The notes: generated from the sequence alone by a model not told the origin. Shown: positions 35,311 to 48,254, counted from the first letter of the stretch. The stretch: 64,000 bases of DNA from Liolophura sinensis (GCF_032854445.1 NC_088300.1:16893191-16957190); one strand, 5' to 3'. Made by a program: numbers and translations.

Positions 35311-36999
35311 AGAAACTGACACTACCCAGTAACTGACAAACTTTAATGCATGAACATATAATTGGCAACAGTTTTAGCGCGAAAACTTGCAGTGATGTGA
35401 AAGTAACTGAATGCCGTACATATAGAAACTCGACATTATTATATCACTGTTTTTCATAATCAGCGAATTGGGCCTATAGATAACTTTCATTCAACCTATG
35501 TAGGATAGACAGTTTAATGGAATTAATTCTCCCCCAGAAATCATCATAACTATCCATTTATCCAGTCTTCGTTGTATCAGCATATATTCCATCTGCATAC
35601 TGGTATTACCTAAAAACGATGTGAAACCAGTGATGGATAGCTCCCACGTCTACAGCCATCAGGCAATATTGCCTAGCTGCCGAGATAAATTACCAAGTAA
35701 ATACCACACACGGGTGTTTTGATTCCAGGAGGTGCGGTGAAAACCGTAAATGTGTGCAATACAGGCTACACGGGTGATTTGGCCCACTGCTCGGTCATAA
35801 ATGAAAGTAATTGGAGTCTATTACCATTTCTGTACGTAATTTTGCAATTACACACATCACGGCAAAGTTTCACAAAAAGTTCTATATTCAGTACATAGCT
35901 TACACGATACACGAGAAGGTAGTATAAAACGAAGAATATGGTTGTGAGGAAAATGAAATATATTTTATACTTTTTAATAAACCTTTTATTTCTTATTTGC
36001 CGACAATGGTCGGAAATATTTAGTCATTGATGAACACACTGAGAACTAGGGACCAGCTTAGGGTTCTCCCGAAACAAAGCTGTTTTGACAGCTATCACCG
36101 TTCACGTCACCACAGCAAGCTACCTATGATTTTCGGGCTGACTGCTTGATTAATAGTTGAAAGACACTTTATGCCCCTAGAAGAAGGTTGAGAAGCGTTT
36201 TATCGTTTTATATGGTACCCCACTTCATATACTCCGTATTAAAAAGTGTATCCTTTAAGCCGATAAAGTTAAGTTTATTTTGCGTAAGCTCAACTTTGCA
36301 GTGTTTCTCGAAAAACACTTAAGCCAAACACTACATATAACTTGAGTCGCTCAGTTAACCAAACATTTTGCTCGAAACGGGGCACAACTGTGCAATAGGG
36401 GTTTCGAGTTAGAACTGTTTTGTCGTTAAAGGTAAAAACAGTCCTCCTGTACCATATGTACCACTGAGTTCCAGAGGCATTAATGACACATCTTTGGGTT
36501 AGAAAGTCCTGAAGTTACCTCTCAATTTTCTCTCTCGTTCATCTACTCTAAATAATTTCTTGTGATACGTTCAAGGTTTATATGTTCGATTAGGTGCTAA
36601 AAGCACGGTCGGTTAAGTTAGTATTCATGCCTCATACAGTGTATCACACATGAATAAGAATGGTAGAAGGACTAATATCAAATTATTTATGTTCTGTCTA
36701 TCAACAACGCCAATCGCGATATTTATGGAAGAGAAGTCTTGTGACGGATTCTGTCAGGTGATACATGCCTGGGTTCTTGTGCAGAAGTCGCCGTCAACTG
36801 GCGTTGCATGTATTACCCACACACGGCAAAGTAGCAGACATCTTCCCAGATTCCCCCCTATACGCCACTGTCAGCCTGGCTGCCTTCTTTACTGGCTTTA
36901 CGTCTTCTGCATGCACAGGAAATCCGCTTATAGACCTTGTACTGGTCGGTTTATGCTGCCACGGTTGCGCCAAGAGAATTTGGCAACTGTCAAGGATCG
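35311..36999. other. No confirmed gene
   Basis: 35311-36640 is AT-rich and unique-looking. From 36650 GC content rises and three overlapping frames are open (36650-37018 +, 36765-37115 + and 36794-37102 -). The second + frame has a hydrophobic patch (ATVSLAAFFTGFTSSACTG), but a good 3' splice site inside it (GCATGCACAG near 36918) points to another structure. Confidence 0.35.
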
Positions 37000-37420
37000 A
37001 GAGACAGCCCCTGTGTAAAGAGAACATGGGAGCTGAGCGAACAGCAGATAGTGTATCTATGGTATGCTCAAGAATACTCCACGGTGACGACTGCAGCGGC
37101 ATTGTGGCACTCTGACATGAAAGCCAGTGTCAGTGGAGTGCAAGAATAGCAAGAGTAGAGCGGAATCAATAGCTCAACACGCAGTGTGCACAGCTGTCTG
37201 AGACGTCACTCGCCTCTCTGCTGCGCACAGCTAGCGCACCAACGCCGAGTTCTCTACGAGCAGAATTTATACCAAGACAACGATCTCCGGCGCTCAGTTA
37301 AGCAGCTTTCGGGCAGGAATCTATTCCAGACGCACAAATCTTGTTAGTGCCCGACGACGAACACAGTTACCAGAACGAGGTGCTTACGTAAACTTCAAAG
37401 CTCTTATCGAATTCACGGTG
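37000..37420 (+). promoter_or_regulatory. CpG-rich promoter-like block, possible first exon
   Basis: CpG dinucleotides cluster between 37190 and 37400 (GACGTCACTCGCC, GCGCACCAACGCCGAG, CCCGACGACGAACAC), unlike the CpG-poor flanks. ACGTCA near 37203 is a CRE half site. CAGAACGAG|GTGCTT at 37373 or the later GTAAAC could act as a 5' splice site for an untranslated exon. Nothing proves transcription. Confidence 0.3.
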
Positions 37421-37870
37421 CAATTTGTTAAATATTTATCGGGGTTTCGTGCGGGCGTTTAGATAAGCTTCCCAATCTATACGATAGTAGGCGGATGTTG
37501 GAGTGAACACATGTACTGGCTTGATTGCACCATATACATGTACGTCTCCTTCTACTTGCTCATCAGTTATGCCCCTTTCTAATATGCCATTATGTTATTG
37601 TGGCCCTTGTATCGCTGTACATTTCTTTATATGGTGTCAATTATTCTCAGCGTGTGTTGTGTTTGTTTTCTTTTCGTATGAGATTATATCCTCATTAATT
37701 CGTTAAGATGCAGCCTCACTAAAACACCATGCTTAACCCACCAGACATGATACCTAATAACTCTTACAATAGGATCAGCCTTGCTGCCTTCATTGGTGAC
37801 TCCTTTATAGGTGACTTTAAAATTGACACTTCACTATAAACGCACCACGTATTATATGTTTTCAAATGTT
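37421..37870. other. No gene or repeat recognised
   Basis: AT-rich unique-looking sequence. Confidence 0.5.
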
Positions 37871-37942
37871 TTCTTTCCACCATAATGCAGGCTGCAGTCG
37901 TATAAATGAAATATTCTTAAGTATGGTGTAAAAACAATCAAA
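37871..37942 (+). mobile_element. SINE-A 3' fragment
   Basis: TTTCCACCATAATGCAGGCT, GCAGTCGTATAAATGAAATA and TTCTTAAGTATGGTGTAAAA match the 3' part of SINE-A with modest divergence. The AAATA tail is largely lost. Confidence 0.75.
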
Positions 37943-38910
37943 AAACAGCACAAGCCATGGGATACCTAGATCTGACCTGTTAAGATTTACAATTGGTTGG
38001 ACATACGGCACCGTCATTGCTTCTGATATCATGCTGGCGTGATGGACGTCGCAGGATGTTTTATTTAAAACAGCCTGATTTCTGGAGGATCTCTCAGTTT
38101 TTCAATCTCGCGGAATCCAAAAAAGCGTTGTGTTCCTATTCCTTCACCTTTTCCCTAGACTTACAGTCATTCTCGCCACCCAGAACCACATGTACCACAT
38201 AATTCTTCTGCAGACCTAAGCGCAATTGTCATTCATTATGTTTTGTTATACGCGGCAATGACAGCCTGCTCATTTTACGCTAAGAGGCGCTGGTCATCTA
38301 ATTTGCACCAATGGCCAATGAGGCAATGTACATGAGCATGGTGAAGTGAAAAAATAATGGATGAAATTAAAAAATAAAAGAATCACCCTCATGTTTTTGT
38401 ACCGTGAAGTTCTATCCCTTCTAGAGTAAAGATGATGAAATGGGACAACTAAACTCGTTTTTGGATTCTGTGAAATTGGAAACAAGTAGGCATAAGTTAA
38501 ACTGTTTAAAATGGAACGGTTTGCACCATCAGTCACCAATATTTTATCTGGGCCTTTACCTACCAAGTTATATCGCCTTGTCATCCACTAGTCTGATCTC
38601 TATGAAGAGTGTCACGTAGGGTACTCAATTCCGCACATGGTACTACATTGTGCCCGTCATACTGAAGCCCGTCGTCTTTTCCATACCGATTTAACCAGTC
38701 TGGGTATACGTCATTTTACAATTGATGTATGATTCTAAAACCCGTAGACGATCACAACAAAGTGTCCCAAGCCGTGGCAAACTTTCTTACCCGCTGCCAT
38801 AGGTTTTAGCCATCCTCCACTTCCCTTTTTTTCTACACGGTTGTAGTTTTAGATATCAGTCCAGTTATGTTTTTAAGGTGGTTGATGTAATCACCTATAG
38901 TTCTCTGATG
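37943..38910. other. No gene or repeat recognised
   Basis: Open frames (37993-38202 +, 38294-38584 -) are unrecognised and lie opposite each other only in part. No splice or domain support. Confidence 0.45.
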
Positions 38911-38923
38911 TACACGTTATCTA

Positions 38924-39205
38924 GGGCGGGGGGGGGGGGGGGGGGCGTGGCTGAGTTGGTGAGTGCGCGCTAGCGCAGCGTAATGACTCAGGAACCTCTC
39001 ACCAATGCGGTCGCTGTGGGTCCAAGTCCAGCTCATGCTTCCTTTCCGGCTGTATGTGGGAAAGTCCGTCAGCAACCTGCGCATAGTCATGGATTTCCCC
39101 CGGGCTCTGACCGGGATCCGCCCACCATAATGCTGGCCGCCGTCGTGTAAGTGAAATATTCTTGAGTACCGCGTAAAACACCAATCTAATAAATAAATAA
39201 ATAAA
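38924..39205 (+). mobile_element. SINE-A, full length, with 13-bp target duplication
   Basis: The tRNA-like head has A box TGGCTGAGTTGG (38948) and B box GGTCCAAGTCCAG (39019), which are internal RNA polymerase III promoter elements. Body: CCTGCGCATAGTCATGG, CCCCCGGGCTCTGACCGG and GGCCGCCGTCGTGTAAGTGA, then CGCGTAAAACACCAATC and an AATAAATA tail. It is flanked by TACACGTTATCTA (38911-38923) and TACACGTCATCTA (39206-39218), 12 of 13 identical. A run of about 20 G at its 5' end is probably a local expansion. This is the reference copy for the family in this window. Confidence 0.95.
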
Positions 39206-39494
39206 TACACGTCATCTATAATCTATACTTTCGACTCTGTATGAATGATTCTGCCTCTCTCTGTACTTGCTATTTAAATGTCTTGCCCCATTGTATGTTT
39301 TAACTTGCTGCTATACGCTAACCAGTGCCACCTATCCTCCGACTGTCTTTAACACGTCCTACTCCTCTCCTCAGTCTGTCACTGATATATGTAAGCATTG
39401 CATATTAGAATTCGTATATATTTAGCCTAGCCAAGCAATTACTGATTTTTTTTTTGGACAAATCAAACTCTGTTCTTAAGAAAATCTAGTCTCC

Positions 39495-39589
39495 CACCAA
39501 CCTGCGGATGATCGTGGGTTTCCCTCGGGCTGTGCCCGGTTGCCTTGCACAATAATGCTGGCCGCCGTCGCATAAGTGAAATATTCTTG
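39495..39589 (+). mobile_element. SINE-A internal fragment
   Basis: CCAACCTGCGGATGATCGTG, GGTTTCCCTCGGGCTGTGCC and AATGCTGGCCGCCGTCGCAT, then ATATTCTTGG. It stops before the GAGTACGGCG segment, so it lost its 3' end after insertion. Confidence 0.8.
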
Positions 39590-41336
39590 GTTCACTTCGC
39601 ACGGGTCACTATTCCCTAATGCTGATCGCCCAGTGAGGAAATAAAGATTGGATAGTCAGCCTGACTGAACTGCAGCCATGTGTTCCGCTTTCCTGAAGAA
39701 AGCTTTTATCACTAGCCAATCATGGTGCGGTTGTTCCCAAGCCAGCTGTCTTTCTCTGACATGTGACGTTAGGTAAACCATATCGCCGCTTTGAATGATA
39801 AATTGCTCTTTATGCCATTATCTCTTTGAAACTATGAATGTCATTTTCATTTGTTTATTTCAGCCGTAGCATTCTTAGCAATCTAGCATTCAGAGGTAGG
39901 TAACAAACATTCCAGATTTCAACATTGTGTGTTCAATAAAATATGGGTAAAAAGGGAAAAGGACCCATTCATCATCGCTGAGATTCCGATCAGTATTTGT
40001 TTATTCCTCAAAAGTTCCGCTTCGTTTACTAAAGTCGACCAACCACTTGTTATCACCTGGTTATGACATGCCACATGGGTTCTGTACGGACATTGCAAAC
40101 GGAAACCCGAGATTAATCATGGCTTTCAGCGAAGATATTCAGTCTTTATTTCATGTGTGGATGGAATATCGACATCATGGTTTAAAATTGATGGCGGCAA
40201 TTTTCCAGAGTAATACCAGCTTTGCGACATCCCAGCTACATTTATTAAGGTACCTTGCCGATAAACATTGATTAAAAATGCCATATTTGGTGTCAACATA
40301 TCTTCAAGCTGTACTGGCTTAACGGTAATTTAGTTATATCAGAGTAACAATCAGATTCATTATGCCAAAAAAAAAAAAAAAACCACAAAACACACAGAAA
40401 GCATCACATTTTAATGTGATCTTGAAAAACAAAATTAATGTCAGTGTTTGTTCTTTTTTTGATCCGAAATGTGAGGTGATAAAAGCGAAGCAGTTTTGAT
40501 AGCAGTATATACTGTAATGGCATGGAAATAGTATCTTGTGCTATGGTCAGAGAAACAATGTCACAGAATGTTGATAGAAGGAAGGCAATAAGATAAAACG
40601 CAATCAGAAGCGAAAGTCATCTATATGCTGAACTCCTTTGCTTGCTTTAGATTAGACCACCTTTCTCTTCTACAAACTCATATTAGCAGTTTTCGATTTC
40701 AGTATTGTCGACTGAATGTAGGAGTAGTCCGCGGCTAGCTTTGAGCAAACCTGATCAGTTTGTCGGATAACAGGTATGGTGGTCTAGTAATACCATCACG
40801 GCGACAAACGTTTTCACAGGGAAAAAAAAACATCCACATAATAGCACGAAAGGCCTCTGAGAAGAGTAAATTGTACAACCTGACAGAACGGCACTGTTTA
40901 AATAGCGGTTTAATTCATTAATTCATAGTGCTGATTTGGAGTGACCGGTTTGAGCTTTGACTAAGGATTGAAACCGTTCACAGTTTATTCACAAGAATGT
41001 ATAATGGTTGGCAAAATCTGTCTATGTAGCATGAAATGAGTAGGTAACATGTTTGGTTTAGGCGTGAGAATTAGAACTATATAAACCTGAGTGTACTCTC
41101 TAACATTCCTTGCTCATTTAATTGTCAATGTCATTTATGTGTAATACATTTTGCAATAGTGTCACATCTGAAGTTATATGGTTAGCCTAAAGACTACGTT
41201 AAGTCATATGGTTAGTCTAGTGGCTGTGCAGGTGATATCTAGTGATATTATGTCCCTGGAATACGTTAATGAATTTGGGAAGGACTATGACCGTAGTCAT
41301 ATATATAAAAAAAATCTTGAGCGTTTCACACCAGTT
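39590..41336. other. No gene or repeat recognised
   Basis: Unique-looking sequence. There is a poly-A run at 40368-40382. The hairpin-like ATCACATTTTAATGTGAT near 40404 has 8-bp arms. Confidence 0.45.
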
Positions 41337-41353
41337 AATCAATCAATCAATCC

Positions 41354-41399
<46 letters not shown>

Positions 41400-41400
41400 G
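41337..41400 (+). repeat. CAAT microsatellite
   Basis: About 15 CAAT units with one CCAT variant. This kind of tail is used by some mollusc SINEs, but no SINE body precedes it. Confidence 0.95.
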
Positions 41401-42350
41401 AACTGACAGGACTGTAGTTTTCCTGGTCTATTGTTTTCCCTTTTTTGTTGTTAGTATTTATTTGTCTCATGGCTAATCTTAATTGAAACTGTAATGGTAC
41501 ATTGTATCGAAGAACAGTCCTGTTTTCGTCTTGGTGCATGCTCAGTAAAAAATTTAAGCGTAGTTAAATCGTTAAATTAAACCGTTAGATCCTTGCTTCA
41601 ACCTATTATGTCAAAAATGTTAAATTATCGCACTTGATCGGTGGTTTGATGACAAAAACACATACTTCCACTGATTTGGTTCGGCTCACTTTGCCATTCG
41701 CTCTGTTTGGAACAGAGGGACACTTTTCTCTTGAGAAACGGCAACGCTTATTATACTCACAGACACCCATGATACACGTGCCCTTAGGGGACCACTTTAT
41801 GCAGGTAGATAGCCTACAAGTGATATCTGGTCTGAAGGTCAGATCAACATGCCCCAAGGGAGGTCAACAGCTTAGTAGGATGGAAAATGTCACCAGCAGC
41901 TTACATATATTGCCGCTGGAAACATGCATACATGTATCGGACAAAAATGCGAATAACACAGTGAATGGAACCAAACCGATGGCACTGTGGCACGACTATT
42001 TGTGGATATCTTTTCACCTTAGTCCGGTTGATAAGCCACAGTTAACTGAAACACTGTAATGTTCATTTAAGGGCTCTTTTGTAGAAGATACGAGTGATAG
42101 AGTATCCCCGGGATATATGACGGTCTCTCTGGGCCTCCGTAGATTTCCAGCCGGTTAAAAAGCAATTCTTATACAACAGCTTGCAATTTCCCAGAAGAGT
42201 GTTAGCTTTTTGCGGTGTTTGCTCAGTTTGACTGCCTTGTCGGCCCTAATTGGTTTCCCGGACGTCAATCGTGAACAATCGAAATCAGGGAAGCTGTTTG
42301 ACACAAGTGGCGATTGGACTGGGAGACTGTAGACAGACGGCAGCTCTCAC
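41401..42350. other. No confirmed gene; one 141-codon frame
   Basis: 41634-42059 (+) is open for 141 codons with many potential glycosylation sites (NVT, NNT, NGT). There is no signal peptide, recognisable domain or splice context. It is a possible chance frame. Confidence 0.35.
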
Positions 42351-42606
42351 CTTTCCTCTTGCTGAGATTAGTACGAGACTATCAGATTGACCTTCCGTTA
42401 AAACCTGCACCTCAAGACACGCACCTAATAAAGCAGAAGCGGGCAGTAACTTCTCATCAGATGCCGTCAGTTGACTCGAATACATAGCGCACTGTCCAGC
42501 TGCATCAGCGGTGTCAAATCAAATGTCTTTATAGGGAGTACCTTTTCCCGCGTAATGGCGACTCGGGTCCAAGCTGAGCAGACCAATGTAATGTTGCAAT
42601 GCACAG
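42351..42606. other. Candidate divergent pair of first exons
   Basis: On the - strand an ATG at 42485 opens 45 codons (begins MYSSQLTASDEKLLPASALL) ending exactly at a strong donor GGAAAG|GTGAGA (exon end 42351). TATAAAG lies upstream at 42534-42528. On the + strand an ATG at 42555 (MATRVQAEQTNVMLQCT) runs to a donor ACAG|GTAATC (exon end 42606). The two would share a roughly 70-bp promoter. Neither peptide is recognised and the arrangement could be chance. Confidence 0.25.
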
Positions 42607-42845
42607 GTAATCCGTTTTTGTCTGCAAAACGTCATCGAAGGTCAGGAATGAACATAGGTTAGACCTGAATTCGTTTAAACCTGCAGAAAGGTTCGCTATT
42701 GGCTAGTGTCCACTGGCTACTGCCAAACAAAGCGCTTCAAATCGACAAAGGCACATACCAGTTAACAGAAGCCTAGATTTGTTTTTGCGTAATACTGATC
42801 ACTACTCATAGATAAGTTACAGAAAAAAAGAAGATACCTTGCGAT

Positions 42846-42916
42846 TACTGACCCGGAACGTCCATCTTGGTTGTTGGCTGGTATACGAATGTCTGTTTCG
42901 ACGTATAGATTCACAT
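42846..42916 (+). repeat. Dispersed repeat DR3, copy 2
   Basis: TTACTGACCCGGAACGTCCA, TCTTGGTTGTTGGCTGGTAT, ACGAATGTCTGTTTCGACGT and ATAGATTCAC match 62917-62980 (GGAACGTCCATTATGGTTGA) and 24952-25010. Confidence 0.6.
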
Positions 42917-44729
42917 TGCAAAGAGATTCACACATGAAGGCTAGGTTTTTGAAAAAGCTACTATCTCTTTTCATCTCACCGCGCAAAAACATCCCTCAAA
43001 AATATAAATGAAGCTTACCTCTGTTAATTAACGTGAAATGCTTTTGTAACTCATGGTTGGAGCCAGTCGACCATTATTGATCAAGTAGTCAGAGCTGATT
43101 GCTTTTCAATCGCTGGAGCACACTTCAACCCGGTCTTAGGGACAGGATTTTGTAGATTTCCCTGTTCTCACACCTTGTGACAAGAAGCGAGCGACGACGC
43201 TCGTGTGGCCGTTTGTGGAGTTTGATTCTTTGGAGACCACTTGTTTTCCCTCAGTATGATTCTGTTATATATAATGGTAATCTTTTAATGATGCTTGAAT
43301 CTTTGAGTGGAATTTGCCATTGATCTGTGAAATCCTGTCACAGTGCCTCTAGAGCATTTGGCCACAGCCTTGTTATCGATTGAACCCTGCTCTATGAAAT
43401 CGCAGGTTCAAATTCAGCTTTGTTTGTTCCACTGTGGCCTGAAGATAGAATGGTTGTCAGGTATATGGTACCTGCTGGTGGTGATTTCTTCCAGATTCTG
43501 CGATTTTCTCCACCAACAAATCTGATCTTTTCCACAAATCATCCACAGAATTAACCGCCACGCCATTTGTGTTGTAAGGAAGACAATTTCAATTTGTACG
43601 TCCTCAATTATCCTTAAAAGGATCGAAATGTACCACACGATCATTCACTCGGCCTATACATTTGTAAAATTTGTTATTATGGCCACGAATTACGTTTTGC
43701 AGATAGCCCGTCACAAGCTCTATTGAATATGGAATGGTTATAGCCCTCATATTGTGAAATGTCTACGGCGAATTATCAACGATTAGTTGTCCCATACTTC
43801 TGTCTGGGTCTTTATATAGTTTAATGCTATGCTTTGTGGACACCAAAGACACCGCCATTCAAATGTGTCATATATCCTTCGATGTCGCACTACAAATACT
43901 CGTCTGATTTGTCATTTGAAATCATTCACACTAAAAAAAATTCTACGCCGTAGATTGGCATCACCCAAGGCTGTGTATCTATACACTATGTCTAATGACG
44001 CCATAGTGCAATCTATGATTCAATCCATTGATGACATATATAATAATACCGTTTGAAGTTAATCCTGCTTTATACTATGAGCTATGATCACAAGCTGAGT
44101 GATACGATGCTTTATTTATTGAAATTGGATTGGTATTAGCTACGAGCTACATGGGTTTCTCTTTAACACAGTAGCATCATATACATATTTATATGAACGA
44201 GAACGCTTATACATCATATAATTTATTTCATCATAGCAATTTTAACAAATGTAACTTTTCTAATAGAATCATGATGCAATGATATAATACGACCCAGTGT
44301 TAGAATAATACAGCTACTTCCTTAACGCGTTTGAGGAAATCAGTTGTTTTCATACAGATACTTTTATGAACAACGAAGATAAACTAACGCTAACCTTAAA
44401 CTTTAAGCTCGATGGACAGACCATTCAGTAATTAACCACACAGGTGTTATAAACAATGCACGCGAAAGAAGACAAAAAAGAATAAAGAGGCTCAAATGTT
44501 ATTGGCTGCGGTGGGCGTATAGGTCAACGTGGAATACTGTAGATAAAGCAGTTGATGGAAAAATTGCTTTGTAATAAGTTTTCATATGCCTGGTCTAGAA
44601 ATAAAATGGAGTTAAACTGTAAGGCACTCAGAGAACGTACCCCTCAAACACAGTTAGACATACACATTCCCTTGATTGTTATACATACAAAGGGACAATA
44701 CTCTGCACTTCTCCCCAATCTATACATAA
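42917..44729. other. No gene or repeat recognised
   Basis: Unique-looking, partly AT-rich sequence. Open frames up to 76 codons are unrecognised. Confidence 0.5.
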
Positions 44730-44783
44730 TGATTTGTGTTTTACGCCGTACTTAGGAATATTTCACTTATACCACGGCGGCCT
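44730..44783 (-). mobile_element. SINE-A short 3' fragment
   Basis: GATTTGTGTTTTACGCCGTA, CTTAGGAATATTTCACTTAT and ACCACGGCGGCC match the reversed 3' part of SINE-A. The AAATA tail is missing. Confidence 0.8.
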
Positions 44784-45354
44784 AAAGAGGAATTGTTTAC
44801 GAAAGTCCAGGTTCACTACAGATAAACAGATAGACATGAAGAAATCATGCCAAAAAAAAAATGATAATAAAACCCCACAACATATAAAGATAATAAATAA
44901 AGAAAACATCAGATTTGAGGTATATTTTATAAAGTTTAGTTGCCCCCCTTTTCCACTGGAAATTTTCGGAAATGACCTCAAGCAATGAACTCAGCAGTTT
45001 TGCGGAACTGTCCTGGCCCCCCTCTTCGGACCCCTATTCCAATAGAGATTCGTCTTGACACTTTAACAGTTGAGGTCACGACTACAGGCTACATAATTTC
45101 CGCACTGACCACACTGACGTCTAAAATTGAATAGTAAGAAATAAAAATCAGTTGTTTCATGTACCGTTTGCACATGAGTAAACCGATTGATTAATCTGGG
45201 TTTTACTGTTGAATGGAGATTAAATCTTGACAGGACAAATACAAATTCAACTTGCAGAGCATTCGTTCAAGATTTCTGGTATTGTCGAGGACCACTGACT
45301 GATTCTCCTTTGCATGTTGTCAGAAAAAGGTTTTCAGTTCTTTTCGTGAGGTAC
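44784..45354. other. No gene or repeat recognised
   Basis: AT-rich unique-looking sequence. Confidence 0.5.
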
Positions 45355-45560
45355 TGCTCGCTACAACTACTAGGCTCGTAACAGATGAGGTCGCGTGTTT
45401 GAATCAATTTCTCGGTAGTTTGGATGAGGCTATCAGTCAGGTTTGTCAGTAACTCGTGAAAGGCAGTGGTTTACTCTGAGTGCTCCAATTTATTCTTCCC
45501 ATCACCCTAACTGCGGTCATATAAATGAATCCTTGAGCACGGTGTTAAACGCTAGTAAGA
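45355..45560 (+). mobile_element. SINE-C, diverged near full length
   Basis: Begins with a tRNA-like head (ACTAGGCTCGTAACAGATGA, then TCGCGTGTTTGAATC as a weak B box). The middle is TTTGTCAGTAACTCGTGAAA and GGCAGTGGTTTACTCTG, and the end is TGCGGTCATATAAATGAATC and GAGCACGGTGTTAAACGC. The 3' end parallels SINE-A (GAGTACGGCGTAAAAC). Related copies: 14230-14370 and 17150-17375. Confidence 0.6.
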
Positions 45561-47865
45561 AACAAAGCAAAGTAAACTGCATGTCAGTTTTTCATTATCT
45601 TTTCTGAGACTTTTCATTGCTTTGAAAACTGCGGTATACATAATTATCACTGGACGGATTTCTGCAATGCTTTGGTAGCTTCACCATTCTTGCCCCAGTG
45701 TGAGTAATCTGTCAAGCACTGCCCCGCTCTCACTAGACCACCACAAATGGCAGAGTAGGCTACTCGGTCCTATGACAACAGAGACCAAGGAAACTATTGG
45801 ACATTTCGAGATGGAATCAGTTATCCAGTGTAGGGAATTATATCTAACCAGGGTATTCAATGTGAGTACCCGAAGCGGATGAAACTATTTTTCGAATTAG
45901 TCATGAGGAGTTTCAGATATTAATCAATATGAAAATCACCTCCCATCTCGTATCCTGACGCAGCTGACCCTAGATGGTTATTTATGAGTCACGCTGTAAG
46001 CTGTAGTTAAGGGGGAGACAACTTCGTAAATATGAACGAGCAACGGATTTACTTTCGTGGATAGTATAAGACAACCAGCTTTGAGACGCAGAGATTTTAT
46101 CTGTTTGGTTCAGGTTTGAAATCACAAGGAAATGTCAAGTGACCTTGTTTGAATCAAGTAATTTATATTTTTTCAAATGTAAAATTGTAATTATCGTCAG
46201 CAAATATATGAAGTAATATATATCCAACACAAAATCAACACCTCACCAGCACAATTACGGTTCAAGTGAGAAACAACTTCGCAATTCCGTGACTTCATAT
46301 AGTTAGTTACCCCAAGAATTGAAATCGAGTCTCGCATGAGACATTTTCGTGAGTAGGCCCTATTTTTTATGTCTCGGGTTAATTTTATATAGGAAATCAT
46401 ATCTATTCTAATGAAACCACTGATCAGTTCAAAATGTCCCTTTTCTGACGTGACCTGCGAACTATTCATTAGGACGAAGGACAGGGTTGTCTACTACACA
46501 ATGCAGACGATAGAAAGAATGTGTTATCCATGTAACTGGCTACATACAAATAGTAATATCATGAAGACGTCATTGTTTTAAAATTTGGGTAATATGTGGC
46601 GTGTGAAATTTTAAGGGAATACTTGTACATTGTTGTGAACAGAATTATGATATATCAACACAAGAGAACAAGCCTATAATTGTAACGTACTGTGCCAGCT
46701 GTTGGTCGAGAAATTTGCACGGAGATGAACATCGGACAGCAAGTTTACGCTTTGCACATGAACATACGCATGCCAGAATGGGTCGTCAGTCTATTCATAG
46801 TGTGTCCACAAAAGCTTGCTTTTACTGATTTTCCAATTTTTCATCCGAAAACAGACCAATGTCATCTTTTTTCGACGAAACATATATTGACTGTAGAAAG
46901 CGAAAAGGTCGGAAAACATGGCAGATTTTATGCATCTTCTGATTGAAAAACTTTCACAAAGCGTATCACACAACAAGGGAAGTTCTATCTATCTGACCTT
47001 TTTTGTACAAAGAGTATATTTTAGTTGTCAAAGTAGAGGCCAGATAAACAAATGTGAACTAGAAAGGAAACTAACTGTCTGTTCAGAAGGAAATTTTCCA
47101 GCGACAAGTCGGAAACTCAGACGAATATCAAAAACCGGTTTTTGTCTCGTATTATCTTTATCTCAGTTGCCAAGTTCTGCGGAAATTCACTTAGACAAAT
47201 CAAGAAGTATCAAACAGGGTTTTCAGTGCAGAAATTCAACATACTCCTAACAGCAAATGGGCTGATCTCTGTGATCGCTTTATATCACTGCCACCACTCG
47301 ACAATCTTTATCCTTGAATACTGAAATTTTTTCTGCTTTCTGCTAGAATGATACGTAAGATGAAGAGAATGCATGCAAAGCAAGTATAATTAGCAAAGGC
47401 TAGTGTGGGTGTTTTCTGATATTTTCCCGCATCACCAATGACCTCTGCGTTGTTCAAGGTTTCTGTACAAACTTTGATACGGCACTGATGTAAAGTGAGC
47501 ACAGAAACAGGCGCATGTGCTGTAAGGAGTATGGTTCTTGGGATCTGAATATTTTTAACAAACACTGTTGTGAAATGACACATGAGGAAGACAATCTTGT
47601 CACCTAACAAACAATTGTTATCACATCGTGCTCTATTGATTTGAATATGAACTTTTCTGACTATAAACCTTTATAAACCTTTTAAATTCAGAAATGAACA
47701 AAACCTGCATTTTCGTAGAAGCAATATGGATAAAAGATTCGATTTTTGGATACTGTCAATTATCAAAATCCAACTAATATAATGATTGCAGTTTTGGAAG
47801 TTTTGATTGTCAAGAAAACAAAGAAATTATTTTTAAATTCACTTTCCTTCCGTCAACAAATTTGG
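45561..47865. other. No gene or repeat recognised
   Basis: Open frames up to 110 codons (46918-47250 +) overlap frames on the other strand and are unrecognised. CTGTTCAGAAGGAAATTTTC near 47079 recurs near 56566, hinting at another sparse repeat. Confidence 0.45.
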
Positions 47866-48180
47866 ACGTTCTAGGTCAATAATTGCAAGGCCAATTCCCA
47901 AAACGACGTTTAACACAAACCACCAAAGAACTAAGAAAGTATGTAGGAAATCGGGACGGATTCATGCAAATAATCACAGAGGCAGCAGTTTCCAATGATG
48001 TTGGACGCGAGATATGTTGTCGATAATAAAACATATATCTCAATGGTGCAATGACTGTAACTGTTCATATATCCAAAATCATAAATCCATACAAGGCAAA
48101 GCATTTGGCAGCATTTGCTCTTAGTCTGAAACTTGGGCTCACATTGCCAGATTTTCTAATCTTCACAACGACTACTCAAG
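47866..48180 (+). repeat. Dispersed repeat DR1, copy 3
   Basis: GACGTTCTAGGTCAATAATT, GCAAGGCCAATTCCCAAAAC, GACGTTTAACACAAACCACC, AAGTATGTAGGAAAT, CAATGATGTTGGACG and AACTGTTCATA follow the order seen in copies 1, 2 and 4. Confidence 0.7.
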
Positions 48181-48254
48181 ACAAACGTATTTTGCATTGA
48201 GTGAGTGAGGCAATGTGCTTTGATCTTCTTTCACAACCCCTCTTTAAGTTTAGC

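Noticed and set aside
36650-37115. Overlapping frames as a membrane-protein exon
   Set aside because: Three mutually exclusive frames are open because of local composition; none has a consistent exon structure.
38917-39210. 97-codon - strand frame with a proline run as a gene
   Set aside because: It is the antisense of the full-length SINE-A; the proline run comes from the G tract.
41634-42059. 141-codon frame as a secreted glycoprotein
   Set aside because: It has several N-glycosylation motifs but no signal peptide or splice support; such frames are expected by chance in 64 kb.
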